NCBI RefSeq assembly: GCF_046507575.1
Contig: NZ_JBKFEY010000012.1
Location: 1-64,000, forward strand
Length of the DNA: 64,000 bases
Source: Pontitalea aquivivens
GTDB taxonomy: Bacteria > Pseudomonadota > Alphaproteobacteria > Rhodobacterales > Rhodobacteraceae
Reading direction: 5' to 3'
A program made the position numbers and the translations under genes. Within the stretch, counting starts at the first letter, position 1; each line of letters begins with the position of its first letter. The notes under the pieces were generated by a model. That model was not told the origin of the DNA. It searched no databases and worked only from the letters and a program-made list of their open reading frames with translations. Shown here piece by piece: positions 25,040 through 33,752 of this stretch.

Positions 25040-26082
25040 TCGATGAAACCGGCCGGGCCTTCGGAATAGACGGTGTTACGGTCATAGCCCGACAACGGAA
25101 TACCCTCGCGCAGGCGCCGGACCAGATCCGGATTACCAATGAAATCGCGCCCGAAGGAAACAGCATCCGCCCCGCCCGATCGCAGGATCTCGGCCGCCTC
25201 GGTCCCGGTCAGGTCGTTGTTCAGAATCAGCTTGCCGCGCCAATGCGCCCGCGTCAGCGCATAATTGTCCACCTTGGGCGTGATGTTGCGCACCAGATGC
25301 AGATAGGCCAGCCCCAGGCCCGAGGATCGGTCGAACAACAGCCCATAGGTTTCCGCCGGGTCCGCATCGTCGATGTCGTTGAAACCAAGCCCCGGAGAAC
25401 AGCGCAGCCCTACTCGGTCAAAGCCGATCGCATCGCCCATCGCTACCAGAACCTCCATCACGAAGCGGATGCGATTTTCCACGCTGCCGCCATAGCGGTC
25501 GGTACGCTGGTTGGTGTTCGAGGACAGGAACTGCATCGGCAGATAGCCGCTGGAACAGTGCAGTTCGACCCCATCCAGCCCCGCCGTGCGCGCATTGATT
25601 GCGGCCTGGCGGTATTCCTCGACGACCAGGCCGACTTCCTCGGTCGACAGCGCATGTGGTTCATCCATTGGCACCAGACCGCTTTGATCGGTGAATATCT
25701 TGGCATTCGCGCGGATCGCCGACGGCGCCACGATGTCGGAATCGTCCGCCTTGTTGATCCGTGCCGCGATCCGCCCGCAATGCATCAGCTGCACCACGAT
25801 CAGCCCGCCTGCGGCATGGACGGCCTCGGCCACGCGCCTCCAGCCTGCAATCTGGTCGGGGGAATAAATGCCCGGTGTGCGGCAATAGCCCTTGCCTGCG
25901 GGGCTGGGCTGCACGCCTTCGGTCACGATCAGCCCGGCCGAGGCGCGCTGGCGGTAATATTCCACATGCAGATCGGTGGGCACATCCCCCGCGCCTGCAC
26001 GGCTGCGCGTCATCGGCGACATCACGATCCTGTTGCGCAGCGCCAACCCACCCAGCGTTACCGGATCGAAAAGTTCCTTCAT
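25021..26082 (-). CDS. Old yellow enzyme-type NADH:flavin oxidoreductase (NemA-like)
   Basis: A 353-residue FMN TIM barrel of the OYE family: LFDPVTLGGLALRNRIVMSPMTRSRA at the start, GLIVTEGVQPSPAGKGY, IVVQLMHCGR with the flavin Gln, TDRYGGSVENRIRF, and a C-terminal GGADAVSFGRDFIGNPDLV. Substrate contacts usually come as HxxN or HxxH; here that segment is ELHCSSGYL, so the second residue is Ser. OYEs reduce activated C=C bonds, including enones of steroid dienones, which would fit this island. A regulon element lies 66 nt upstream, pointing to it. The family is certain; the steroid role is inferred. Confidence 0.87.
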   Translation of the reverse strand: MKELFDPVTLGGLALRNRIVMSPMTRSRAGAGDVPTDLHVEYYRQRASAGLIVTEGVQPSPAGKGYCRTPGIYSPDQIAGWRRVAEAVHAAGGLIVVQLMHCGRIAARINKADDSDIVAPSAIRANAKIFTDQSGLVPMDEPHALSTEEVGLVVEEYRQAAINARTAGLDGVELHCSSGYLPMQFLSSNTNQRTDRYGGSVENRIRFVMEVLVAMGDAIGFDRVGLRCSPGLGFNDIDDADPAETYGLLFDRSSGLGLAYLHLVRNITPKVDNYALTRAHWRGKLILNNDLTGTEAAEILRSGGADAVSFGRDFIGNPDLVRRLREGIPLSGYDRNTVYSEGPAGFIDYPAAV

Positions 26083-26148
26083 AACCCACCCCTTCTGTCT
26101 CTTGATGCCCTCATCTCCATGTCCACTAGCATTTCACAGGCAACGGGG

Positions 26149-26167
26149 GCATCGTCCGTCTGGCCTA
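26149..26167 (-). promoter_or_regulatory. 19-bp steroid-island element, site 2
   Basis: TAGGC-CAGACGG-ACGATGC, on the minus strand, pointing to the OYE gene, with its end 66 nt upstream of that start codon. The central part deviates from the consensus; the outer parts fit. Confidence 0.55.
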
Positions 26168-26185
26168 ACCGCAGCGGCGTGTGTT

Positions 26186-26204
26186 TAGTCCGTTCAAACG
26201 ATGC
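26186..26204 (+). promoter_or_regulatory. 19-bp steroid-island element, site 3
   Basis: TAGTC-CGTTCAA-ACGATGC, on the plus strand, ending 100 nt before livH. With site 2 it makes a divergent pair in one intergenic region, one copy for each direction. Confidence 0.65.
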
Positions 26205-26304
26205 GCTGCGGGGGCCATAAGAAAAAGATGGTCCAATTCGCGACCCGACGGGACCATCCCGGAAGGGTCGGCGGCAGGTATCTGCAAGGGGGGAAGAAGG
26301 CTTC

Positions 26305-27183
26305 ATGCTGGCCGAAATAATCGTAATTGTGGTACGCGGGATCGCCATCGGGTCGATCTTCGCGATGATCGCTATGAGCTTCAACATCGTGCACGGGGCC
26401 ACCGGAATCCTGAACTTCGCACAAGGCAACATGCTTGTGCTGGGCGGTTTCGGGGCCTTTTTCCTTGCCAATGGCGCGGGCCTGGGGCTGTGGTTCCCAA
26501 TGATGATCCTGACGGGTCTGGTAATCGCGGTGATCCTGACCATTCAGGGATGGATCACGCTCTTGCCGCTGCGATCGTCGGTCGAACAGGATTCATGGAT
26601 CATATCGACCGTGTCTGTCTCGGTGATCGTCGGCGCGGTTCTGATGATCACGCAGGGACCGTTCGCCTATAGCGTGCAAAACATCGCGCCCCCCTTCCGG
26701 GTCTTCGGTGTCCGCACGCCGGGTGCCTATGGCCTGTCAATCCTGTGCATGCTGTTCTGGTTCTTCGCGCTGCGCTACTTCCTGAAAAAGACTGCGACGG
26801 GGCTGGCGATCAGCGCCATTTCGCAAGACCTTGATGCGGCGCGCGCGGCCGGCCTGCCGGTGCGGAGGCTGCAACTGGTTGCCTTTGCCATCTCGGGTCT
26901 GATGGTAGGCACCGCAGGGTTCCTGGTCGCGCCGGTGATCTCGGTCAGCCCGGATGCGGGTTTGCGCTATGTGCTCAACGGGTTCGTGGCCGCGGTTGTC
27001 GGCGGGATCGGATCAAACCTTGGCACGCTGATCGGCGGGCCGCTGGTGGGCGTGGTCGCAATGTTGACCGCCTATAAAATCGGCGGGTCGTATCAGGATC
27101 TTGCCTCGCTGCTGGTTCTGATCGCGATCCTGATGCTGCGCCCGCAGGGCCTGTTTGGCCGCTCCTCGGCACGGCGCGTGTAA
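26305..27183 (+). CDS. Branched-chain amino acid-type ABC transporter permease (LivH-like)
   Basis: A 292-residue inner-membrane permease of the HAAT/LIV class with about eight hydrophobic segments. It has the opening IAIGSIFAMIAMSFNIVHGATGILNFAQGNMLVLGG, RAAGLPVRRLQLVAFAISGLMVG (EAA-type loop near residue 190) and VVGGIGSNLGTLIGGPLVG near the end. It begins a transcription unit of transporter and catabolic genes behind regulon site 3. LIV-type importers in aromatic and steroid clusters often carry carboxylate intermediates rather than leucine, so the ligand is probably a pathway acid. Confidence 0.9.
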   Translation: MLAEIIVIVVRGIAIGSIFAMIAMSFNIVHGATGILNFAQGNMLVLGGFGAFFLANGAGLGLWFPMMILTGLVIAVILTIQGWITLLPLRSSVEQDSWIISTVSVSVIVGAVLMITQGPFAYSVQNIAPPFRVFGVRTPGAYGLSILCMLFWFFALRYFLKKTATGLAISAISQDLDAARAAGLPVRRLQLVAFAISGLMVGTAGFLVAPVISVSPDAGLRYVLNGFVAAVVGGIGSNLGTLIGGPLVGVVAMLTAYKIGGSYQDLASLLVLIAILMLRPQGLFGRSSARRV

Positions 27184-27197
27184 GAAAGGGCAGTTTG

Positions 27198-28988
27198 ATG
27201 ACTATAGTTCAAGCTACTGCCGCCACCGCCCGCCCCGGGCGCGCGCGCCGGCGCTTTTCCTCGGACTTGCCACAGGTCTGGATCGGCATCGCGCTGATCG
27301 CCATCACAGGCTTTGGCCCCTCGCTGATCGGCAATGATTACTGGATCCATACGTTCCAGCTGGTGAACATCTATATTGCCGTCTCAATCTTCCAGAACTT
27401 CCTGTTCGTGGATGCGGGGCAGAAATCCTTTGGTCAGGGCGTGATCCTGGGGCTGGCCGCCTATGTCACGGCCATCTTCTTCGGGCTGCACGGCTATTCC
27501 TTCGGCGTGGCGGCGTTGATCGGGCTGTTCGCCTCGTTCCTTGGCGGCTTGCTGTTCGCGCTGCCGGCGCTTCGGGTGCAGTATTTCCATCTGGGCTTCG
27601 TGACGCTGTCGGCGGCGATCGTCTTTCCGCAGCTGCTGGTGTCGCTGGACAAATGGACGAACGGCATCAACGGCATTCCGGTATCGCTGCCCTGGATGCA
27701 TGAAAAGATGATCTTCGGACTGACGCCTTTGACGCTGATGATCGGGCTTTATCCGATACTGGCGCTTGGGGTGCATTACGCGCTGCGCCAGTCAAGGCTG
27801 GGTCGTCAGATGCGGGTCGCCGCGATCAGCCCCGAGGCGGCGCGCACCCTGGGCATCCGCCCCGGCGTGATGCGCTTCATCGCCTTCATCATCGCAGGTA
27901 TCGGCACCGGCGTCGCGGGCATCCTGTATCTGCCCGCCGTGTCCTTTGTCAGCCCCCAGGGCTTCAACGTCGAGATGTCATTCATCTTCTTCTTCGCCGT
28001 GGTCGTCGGGGGCCGGGGGCAGATGCTGGGTCCGATCATCGGCATCTGGATCGTGTTCATCCTGCCCAATATCGCGCTGGCAAGCCTTGTCGAGTACCGC
28101 CTGCTGGTTTACGGGGTTCTCACGCTGGGCACCGTCATGCTGTTTCCCGACGGTATCGTTGGCTCGATCGAACGGTGGCGCAAGAAACGCGGCGTGACCG
28201 GCCGGGGCGAGCAGGCCTTTCGCATCGACACCTTCCTGGAAGACCTTAAAGGTCGCGGCGATTGCAAGCCCGGCAGCGAAATCGCGCTGGAACTGAAGGG
28301 CGCAACCAAGCGGTTCGGGGCTGTCGTCGCGGTCGACAACGTAGATCTGACCGTGCGCAAAGGGGAAATCCTTGGCCTGATCGGCGCCAATGGCTCGGGC
28401 AAGACCTCGCTCTTGAACGTGCTGTCGGGCCTTTCGCGGCTTAACGCGGGCACCTTCCGTATTGGTGGTAAGGACGCGACCCGCCTGTCGCCCGACAAAA
28501 TCGCCAACCTTGGCATGGGGCGCACGTTCCAGACGCCGCGGATCTTCCAGCAATTCTCGTTGTGGGAAAATCTGATGATCGGCCTGGACGCCCGTCAGGG
28601 CGCCTCCAGCCCCGAGATTACGGCCCTCGCCCGGGCGCTGCAGCAGGAATTCGGCGATGACAGCGCGGAATTGCTGTCACACGGCCAGCGCCGCCTGGTC
28701 GAGGTGACACGCGCGATGCTGAAAGAGGCCGACGTGATCCTGTTCGACGAACCGGCCGCCGGTCTGTCGCAATCCGAACGCGAGAACTTTGCCCGGCTGG
28801 TGCGGTTCCTGTCGCGGCGGATGGACAAGACCATCGTTCTGGTCGAACACGACCTCGACCTTGTCTGGGGCGTGGCAGACACCATCACCGTGATGGATCA
28901 GGGGCGCGTCGTCGCCTCGGGCGATCCGCAATCCATGGCCACCAACCCGGCCGTGCAGCACATGTTCGTGGGAGGCCGCCTTGCTTGA
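27198..28988 (+). CDS. Fused LIV-type ABC permease and ATP-binding protein (LivM-LivG)
   Basis: A 596-residue fusion. Residues 25-330 are a LivM permease (VDAGQKSFGQGVILGLAAYVTA, RQMRVAAISPEAARTLGIRPGVM, VVVGGRGQMLGPIIG). After a short linker, residues 355-596 are a LivG ATPase with Walker A IGANGSGKTS, GRTFQTPRIFQQFSLWEN, signature LSHGQRRLVEVTRAML, Walker B VILFDEPAAGLS and switch VEHDLDLV. LivM and LivG are usually separate, and a fusion tethers one ATPase to the membrane half. The signature reads LSHGQ, as in many LivG proteins. The ATG at 27198 is preferred to the TTG three bases earlier. Confidence 0.9.
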   Translation: MTIVQATAATARPGRARRRFSSDLPQVWIGIALIAITGFGPSLIGNDYWIHTFQLVNIYIAVSIFQNFLFVDAGQKSFGQGVILGLAAYVTAIFFGLHGYSFGVAALIGLFASFLGGLLFALPALRVQYFHLGFVTLSAAIVFPQLLVSLDKWTNGINGIPVSLPWMHEKMIFGLTPLTLMIGLYPILALGVHYALRQSRLGRQMRVAAISPEAARTLGIRPGVMRFIAFIIAGIGTGVAGILYLPAVSFVSPQGFNVEMSFIFFFAVVVGGRGQMLGPIIGIWIVFILPNIALASLVEYRLLVYGVLTLGTVMLFPDGIVGSIERWRKKRGVTGRGEQAFRIDTFLEDLKGRGDCKPGSEIALELKGATKRFGAVVAVDNVDLTVRKGEILGLIGANGSGKTSLLNVLSGLSRLNAGTFRIGGKDATRLSPDKIANLGMGRTFQTPRIFQQFSLWENLMIGLDARQGASSPEITALARALQQEFGDDSAELLSHGQRRLVEVTRAMLKEADVILFDEPAAGLSQSERENFARLVRFLSRRMDKTIVLVEHDLDLVWGVADTITVMDQGRVVASGDPQSMATNPAVQHMFVGGRLA

Positions 28989-29688
28989 AGTCCGCAATCT
29001 GCATGCCGGTTACGGCATCGTCCCGGTCATCGAGGACATTACCCTGTCCGCCAAACCCGGAGAGATCCTGCTGATCGGCGGCGAAAATGGCGCCGGCAAA
29101 TCGACCCTGATGCGCGCCATCGCCGGGTTCAACCGCCCGACCTCGGGGCAGGTCCTGCTGGAGGGCCAGCCCCTCCAGGGCCTCGCCCCCGAGGTGATCG
29201 CCCGCCGCGGCCTGCGGCTGGTGCTGGATGGGCACCGGGTGTTCCCCGAACTGTCGGTCTATGACAATCTTCGCATGGGCGCCGCCGCGCGCCCGGGCGA
29301 CCGCACCGGTTTCGCCGCCGCCGTGGACGAGATCTTTGCGGTCTTTCCGATCCTGGCCGAAAAGCGCCGCGCCTATGCGCGCGACCTTTCGGGCGGACAA
29401 CAGCAGATGCTGGCGCTGGGGCAGGCCTTTGTCGCGCAGCCCAGGGTGCTGTTGTGCGACGAGCCATCGATGGGTCTGGCGCAGGCGCTGTTGCCGCCAA
29501 TCCTCAGTTTCCTGCGTCGCTGGGCCGAAACCGGCACCGCGGTGGTGATCGTGGAACAGCACCTCAAGGTCACCGCGCCCTATGCCGACCGTGCGATCAT
29601 CATCGAGCGCGGCAAGGTCAAGCTGGAATGTCCCGCTGACCAGCTTGAAACGGCCCTGAGCGCCCATGCCCAGAAGGAACGCGCGTGA
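28981..29688 (+). CDS. LIV-type ABC transporter ATP-binding protein (LivF-like)
   Basis: A 235-residue ATPase: VRNLHAGYGIVPVIEDITL, Walker A GGENGAGKST, Q-loop then GLRLVLDGHRVFPELSV, signature LSGGQQQMLALGQAF, Walker B VLLCDEPSMGLA and the switch region IVEQHLKV (Gln-His, LivF style). Translation starts at a TTG that overlaps the end of the livM-livG gene by 8 nt, with GGGAGG before it. It forms the second nucleotide-binding subunit of this importer. Confidence 0.9.
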   Translation: MLEVRNLHAGYGIVPVIEDITLSAKPGEILLIGGENGAGKSTLMRAIAGFNRPTSGQVLLEGQPLQGLAPEVIARRGLRLVLDGHRVFPELSVYDNLRMGAAARPGDRTGFAAAVDEIFAVFPILAEKRRAYARDLSGGQQQMLALGQAFVAQPRVLLCDEPSMGLAQALLPPILSFLRRWAETGTAVVIVEQHLKVTAPYADRAIIIERGKVKLECPADQLETALSAHAQKERA

Positions 29689-30182
29689 CCGAACCCGCGC
29701 CCCCGTTCAGCGTCACCTTTCGTGGTCAGGTCGATCCGCACTGGATCGATGTGAACCGGCACATGAGCGCCGGGTTCTATGACCAGCTGTTCGACCGTTC
29801 CGAAGAGACGCTGTTCACCGAGTTTGGCATCGCCGACCCCTACATCCTGCGCACCGGCCTCAGCTACTACCGGCTGGAACGCCTTGTGGTCTATGCGCGC
29901 GAACTGATGCAGGGCGACCCGCTGGAGGTTCGCAGCCGCGTACTGTGGACCGACCTGCGCCGGGTGCATCATTTCCACGAATTGTGGAACACGGCGGCAG
30001 GCTATCGCGCCGCCTGCGCCGACGGAATCTCGATCCATGTCGATCTGACGACGCGGAAATCCGTCGTGGCGACCCTGCCCGAGGTGACCGAACCCCTCAT
30101 CCGGCTGTGCGCCGCCCACTGTGCGCATCCGCTGCCCGAGGGTGTCGTGCACCGGGTCGATGGCCGGCGGGTGGGGCCGTGA
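29685..30182 (+). CDS. Hot-dog fold acyl-CoA thioesterase-like protein
   Basis: A 165-residue 4HBT-type protein. The signature DVNRHMSAGFYDQLFDRSEE (about residues 22-41) has the Asp and NxxHM of YbgC/FadM-like thioesterases, followed by the central strand region LERLVVYARELMQGDPLEVRSRVL. It starts at a GTG that overlaps the livF stop and its own stop overlaps the next start, so it is tightly coupled. A likely role is release of CoA from stalled or end-product thioesters in this catabolic unit, as for betainyl-CoA-type thioesterases. The substrate is unknown. Confidence 0.8.
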   Translation: MTEPAPPFSVTFRGQVDPHWIDVNRHMSAGFYDQLFDRSEETLFTEFGIADPYILRTGLSYYRLERLVVYARELMQGDPLEVRSRVLWTDLRRVHHFHELWNTAAGYRAACADGISIHVDLTTRKSVVATLPEVTEPLIRLCAAHCAHPLPEGVVHRVDGRRVGP

Positions 30183-31780
30183 CGGCGGGCTTCGACTATG
30201 TCATCGTCGGCGCGGGTGCGGCGGGCTGCGTCGTCGCGGCGCGGCTGGCCGAAGACCCGGGCATACGGATCGCGGTGATCGAGGCGGGCGGGCAGGACAG
30301 CGCCGTTCAGATCCGCATTCCCGGCGCCAATGTGGCCACCGGCAGCGATCCCCGGTTCAACTGGTCCTACCAGACCGATCCTGTGCCCGAACTGGGCGAC
30401 CGCAAGCTTTACTGGGCGCAAGGCAGGATCCTGGGCGGGTCGGGCTCGATCAACGGCATGATGTATCTGCGCGGCCACCCCGCCGATTATGACCAGTGGG
30501 CCGCGATGGGCTGCGCAGGCTGGGGCCACCGCGACCTGCTGCCCTATTTCCGCAAGTCCGAGACGAACGAACGCGGCGCAAGCGACCTGCACGGCGGCGA
30601 TGGCCCGATGCAGGTCTGCGCGGGCCAGGCCACGGCGCCGATCTGCGATATCTTCCTTGAGGCCGCCGCATCGGCCGGTTTCACCGTGACCGACGACCTG
30701 AACAAAGACATGGCGCAGGGCTTCGGCCATGTTGACATGACCATCGGCGGGGGACGGCGATCCAGCACCTCGGCGGCCTTCCTGCACCCGGCGGTGGCGC
30801 GCGGCAATGTCACCGTGCAGACCACTGCCCTTGTCACCCGCGTGGTGATCGAAGGCGGCGTGGCGCGCGGGGTGGACTATGTACAGAAGGGTCAGACCCG
30901 CCGGCTGATGGCCGACCGTGCGGTGGTGCTGTGCGGGGGGGCGGTGAATTCACCGCAATTGCTGATGCTGTCGGGGATCGGCCCGGCCAACCAGTTGCGC
31001 GCGCTTGGCCTGCCCGTCCACGCCGACCGGCCCGAGGTGGGGCAGAACCTGCAAAACCACCCGATGTACAAGCTGATGTTTGCCACCACCGCCCCGGTTA
31101 CGGCCTATAGCCACGCGCAGCCGCTGGGTGCGGCCAAGGCGGGGCTGCAATACCTGCTGGGGCGGCGCGGCGTTCTGGCGCGCGGGCTGTTCCCCACGGC
31201 GGGCTTCCTGCAGGCCGATCCGGGCGATGCATCAACCGAGGTTCAGGTCTGCATGGCCCCCGCCCCGATGATCCGGCACAAGCCAGGCGTGCTGGGCATC
31301 CTGCCCAGGGAACACGGCTTTACGCTGCTTTTGAACATCGGATCGCCGCACAGCCGGGGCGTGGTGCAGCTGGCCTCGGCCGACCCGACCGCGCCCGCGC
31401 GGATCCGGCCCGAGTTCTTTTCCGACCCGCGCGACATCGGCATTCTGGCGCGCGGCGCGCGGCGGACGCTGGACATCGTCCATTCCGGCCCGTTGGCGCC
31501 GATCCTGGGCAGGCAGCTGGACGCGCGCGGCCCGATTGGCACCGAAGCACAGATCGCCGCCGACATCCGCGCCAGCGCCGGCACCCATTATCACGCCTGC
31601 GGCACCTGCCGGATGGGCGCGGACGACGGCGCGGTCGTGGACCCGCAACTGCGGGTCCGCGGCGTTGACAGGCTGTTCGTGGCCGATGCCTCGATCATGC
31701 CGGATCTGGTGAATGGCAATACCTATGCGGCCTCGGTGATGATCGGCGAAAAGGCGGCCGACCTGATCCGCGCCGCCTGA
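30179..31780 (+). CDS. GMC family FAD oxidoreductase (choline dehydrogenase-like)
   Basis: A 533-residue GMC flavoprotein: FAD Rossmann motif YVIVGAGAAGCVVAARL at residues 6-22, AQGRILGGSGSINGMMYLRG (GMC signature 1), GGAVNSPQLLMLSGIG (signature 2) and the C-terminal catalytic His in HYHACGTCRMG with the VNGNTYAASVMIGEKAAD end. GMC enzymes oxidise primary or secondary alcohols to carbonyls. The GTG start overlaps the thioesterase stop (GTGA). In this setting it may oxidise a hydroxyl group of a steroid or of its side chain; that is inference from context. Confidence 0.9.
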   Translation: MTAGFDYVIVGAGAAGCVVAARLAEDPGIRIAVIEAGGQDSAVQIRIPGANVATGSDPRFNWSYQTDPVPELGDRKLYWAQGRILGGSGSINGMMYLRGHPADYDQWAAMGCAGWGHRDLLPYFRKSETNERGASDLHGGDGPMQVCAGQATAPICDIFLEAAASAGFTVTDDLNKDMAQGFGHVDMTIGGGRRSSTSAAFLHPAVARGNVTVQTTALVTRVVIEGGVARGVDYVQKGQTRRLMADRAVVLCGGAVNSPQLLMLSGIGPANQLRALGLPVHADRPEVGQNLQNHPMYKLMFATTAPVTAYSHAQPLGAAKAGLQYLLGRRGVLARGLFPTAGFLQADPGDASTEVQVCMAPAPMIRHKPGVLGILPREHGFTLLLNIGSPHSRGVVQLASADPTAPARIRPEFFSDPRDIGILARGARRTLDIVHSGPLAPILGRQLDARGPIGTEAQIAADIRASAGTHYHACGTCRMGADDGAVVDPQLRVRGVDRLFVADASIMPDLVNGNTYAASVMIGEKAADLIRAA

Positions 31781-31801
31781 GATTTGAACAGGAGCAGTCA
31801 G

Positions 31802-32749
31802 ATGGAAATGCGATATCTTGGTCATTCCGGCCTGCAAGTCTCGGCGGTGGGGCTGGGGTGCAACAACTTTGGCGGGATGATCCGCACGCTGGACCTGGAA
31901 GGGTCGCGCGCGGTGGTCCATGCGGCGCTGGATGCAGGCGTCACGCTGTTCGACACCTCGGATTCCTACGGGGTGAACGGCGGGTCGGAAAGCACGCTGG
32001 GCGAGATTCTCGGCGCGCGTCGGCGGGATGTGGTATTGGCGACCAAGTTCGCCTCACCGATGAACCGCCAGGAAAGCCCCCGCTACAACGGGTCGCGCGG
32101 CTATATCATGACTGCGGTCGAGGCCAGCCTGCGGCGGTTGAAAACCGACTATATCGACCTTTACCAATATCATTTCCCCGACCCGGACACCCCGATCGAG
32201 GAATCGATGCGCGCGCTGGATGACCTCGTGCGGCAGGGCAAGGTGCGCTATCTGGGCTGTTCCAACTTTGCCGCCTGGCAACTGGTGGATGCGGGCTGGA
32301 CGGCGCGGCATCTTGGCACGGAACGGCTTTTGTCCACACAGGCGGAATACAACCTGCTGGCGCGCGATGCCGAAAAGTCCCTGTTTCCGGCGATGCAGGC
32401 GGCGCGGATGACCCTGCTGCCCTATTTCCCGCTGGCCAGCGGCCTTCTGACCGGAAAATACCGCAAGGGGCAGGATCTGCCCGCCGACACGCGCATGACG
32501 CTGCCCTATTTCAAGGGCGGCCTGACCGAGACGCGGCTGGACATGGTTGAACGCCTGATCGCCTTTGCCGAGGCACGCGGCCATACGATCCTGGAACTGG
32601 CTTTCGCCTGGCTTCTGGCGCAGCCCATTGTCAGCAGCGTGATCGCGGGCGCAACCAGCCCCGCGCAAGTCACCGCCAATGCCGCCGCAACCTGCTGGCA
32701 GCTAAGCGCCAATGACCTTGCAGAGATCGACAGGCTCCTTGCCAATTGA
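31802..32749 (+). CDS. Aldo/keto reductase
   Basis: A 315-residue AKR with a TIM-barrel core. The catalytic tetrad is visible as Asp and Tyr in FDTSDSYG (about residue 55), Lys in VVLATKFASP and His in LYQYHFPDPDTP. NADPH-binding elements near the end include SSVIAGATSPAQVTANA. The ATG at 31802 has AGGAGC before it. It is the last gene of the LivH unit; a regulon element follows in the next gap. It may be a hydroxysteroid/ketosteroid oxidoreductase, but sequence alone does not show this. Confidence 0.88.
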   Translation: MEMRYLGHSGLQVSAVGLGCNNFGGMIRTLDLEGSRAVVHAALDAGVTLFDTSDSYGVNGGSESTLGEILGARRRDVVLATKFASPMNRQESPRYNGSRGYIMTAVEASLRRLKTDYIDLYQYHFPDPDTPIEESMRALDDLVRQGKVRYLGCSNFAAWQLVDAGWTARHLGTERLLSTQAEYNLLARDAEKSLFPAMQAARMTLLPYFPLASGLLTGKYRKGQDLPADTRMTLPYFKGGLTETRLDMVERLIAFAEARGHTILELAFAWLLAQPIVSSVIAGATSPAQVTANAAATCWQLSANDLAEIDRLLAN

Positions 32750-32765
32750 GGCGCCCGGCGGGCGT

Positions 32766-32784
32766 TAGTCCCTTCGGACGATGC
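32766..32784 (+). promoter_or_regulatory. 19-bp steroid-island element, site 4
   Basis: TAGTC-CCTTCGG-ACGATGC, on the plus strand, ending 49 nt before the enoyl-CoA hydratase start. The core GTCC-N4-GGAC is a perfect dyad. Confidence 0.7.
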
Positions 32785-32833
32785 CCGCCACCCCCTGCGC
32801 GCTAGGATCAGGCATCCACGAAAGGTTCCCGCC

Positions 32834-33730
32834 ATGAGCGATCTTGTCCCGCCCCGCACAGCCGACATCACCTATGAAACCGACAAACCGGTCCTTTACG
32901 AAACCGAAGGCCCGATTGCCTGGATCACGATGAACCGGCCGACCTTCAACAACGCGCAGAATTCGCAGATGACCTATGCGCTGGATGATGCGTTCAAGGC
33001 CGCGGTCGATGACGATACGGTCAAGGTGATTATCCTGAAGGGTGCGGGCAAGCATTTCTCGGCCGGGCATGACATCGGCACGCCGGGGCGCGACGTGAAC
33101 AAAACCTTCGACCGGCGCCTGATGTGGGCCGATCACGTCAACAAGCCGGGCGCCGAGATGCTTTATACCCGCGAGCATGAGGTTTACCTTGGCATGTGTC
33201 GCCGCTGGCGCGATGTGCCCAAGCCCACGATCGCGCTGGTGCAGGGCGCCTGCGTGGCGGGCGGGCTGATGCTGGCCTGGGTTTGCGACTTCATCATCGC
33301 GACCGAGGATGCCTTCTTCCAGGATCCGGTGATCCGCATGGGCATTCCCGGCGTGGAATATTTCGCCCATGCCTTCGAGCTGCCCCCCCGCATCGCCAAG
33401 GAATTTCTGCTGCTGGGTGAACGCCTGCCGGCCGAACGCGCACATCAATTCGGCATGGTCAACCAGATCACCACCCGCGGCACGCTGGATCAGGCCGGGC
33501 GCGAGATGGCAACGAAGCTGGCCGGCTTTCCCCGTCTTGGGCTGTGGCTGGGCAAGCAGGCGATCAACCACGTCGAGGAATTGCGTGGCAAGCGCACCGC
33601 GATGGATGCCGTCTACCACATGCACCATTTCGCCCATGCCCAGAACGACCTGACCACCGGCGACCGGCTGGGTGGTCTGGACGCGAAATCCATGGCTGCC
33701 GCCAACAAGAAACAGGCCGGCAGCGAATAG
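32834..33730 (+). CDS. Enoyl-CoA hydratase/isomerase family protein
   Basis: A 298-residue crotonase-fold protein. The first oxyanion-hole region is GKHFSAGHDIGTPGRD (about residue 76) and the second VQGACVAGGLMLAWVCDFIIA (about residue 135). It has an extra insertion of about 30 residues after the first region and a longer C-terminus than short-chain hydratases. It heads a tight unit with two acyl-CoA dehydrogenases, a FadA6-like thiolase and an SDR. It probably hydrates an unsaturated CoA ester in the late steps of steroid ring C/D breakdown. It is not the EchA20-type ring hydrolase, which is at 45.8-46.6 kb. Confidence 0.85.
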   Translation: MSDLVPPRTADITYETDKPVLYETEGPIAWITMNRPTFNNAQNSQMTYALDDAFKAAVDDDTVKVIILKGAGKHFSAGHDIGTPGRDVNKTFDRRLMWADHVNKPGAEMLYTREHEVYLGMCRRWRDVPKPTIALVQGACVAGGLMLAWVCDFIIATEDAFFQDPVIRMGIPGVEYFAHAFELPPRIAKEFLLLGERLPAERAHQFGMVNQITTRGTLDQAGREMATKLAGFPRLGLWLGKQAINHVEELRGKRTAMDAVYHMHHFAHAQNDLTTGDRLGGLDAKSMAAANKKQAGSE

Positions 33731-33752
33731 GCCCCAATACAGGAACCGACCC

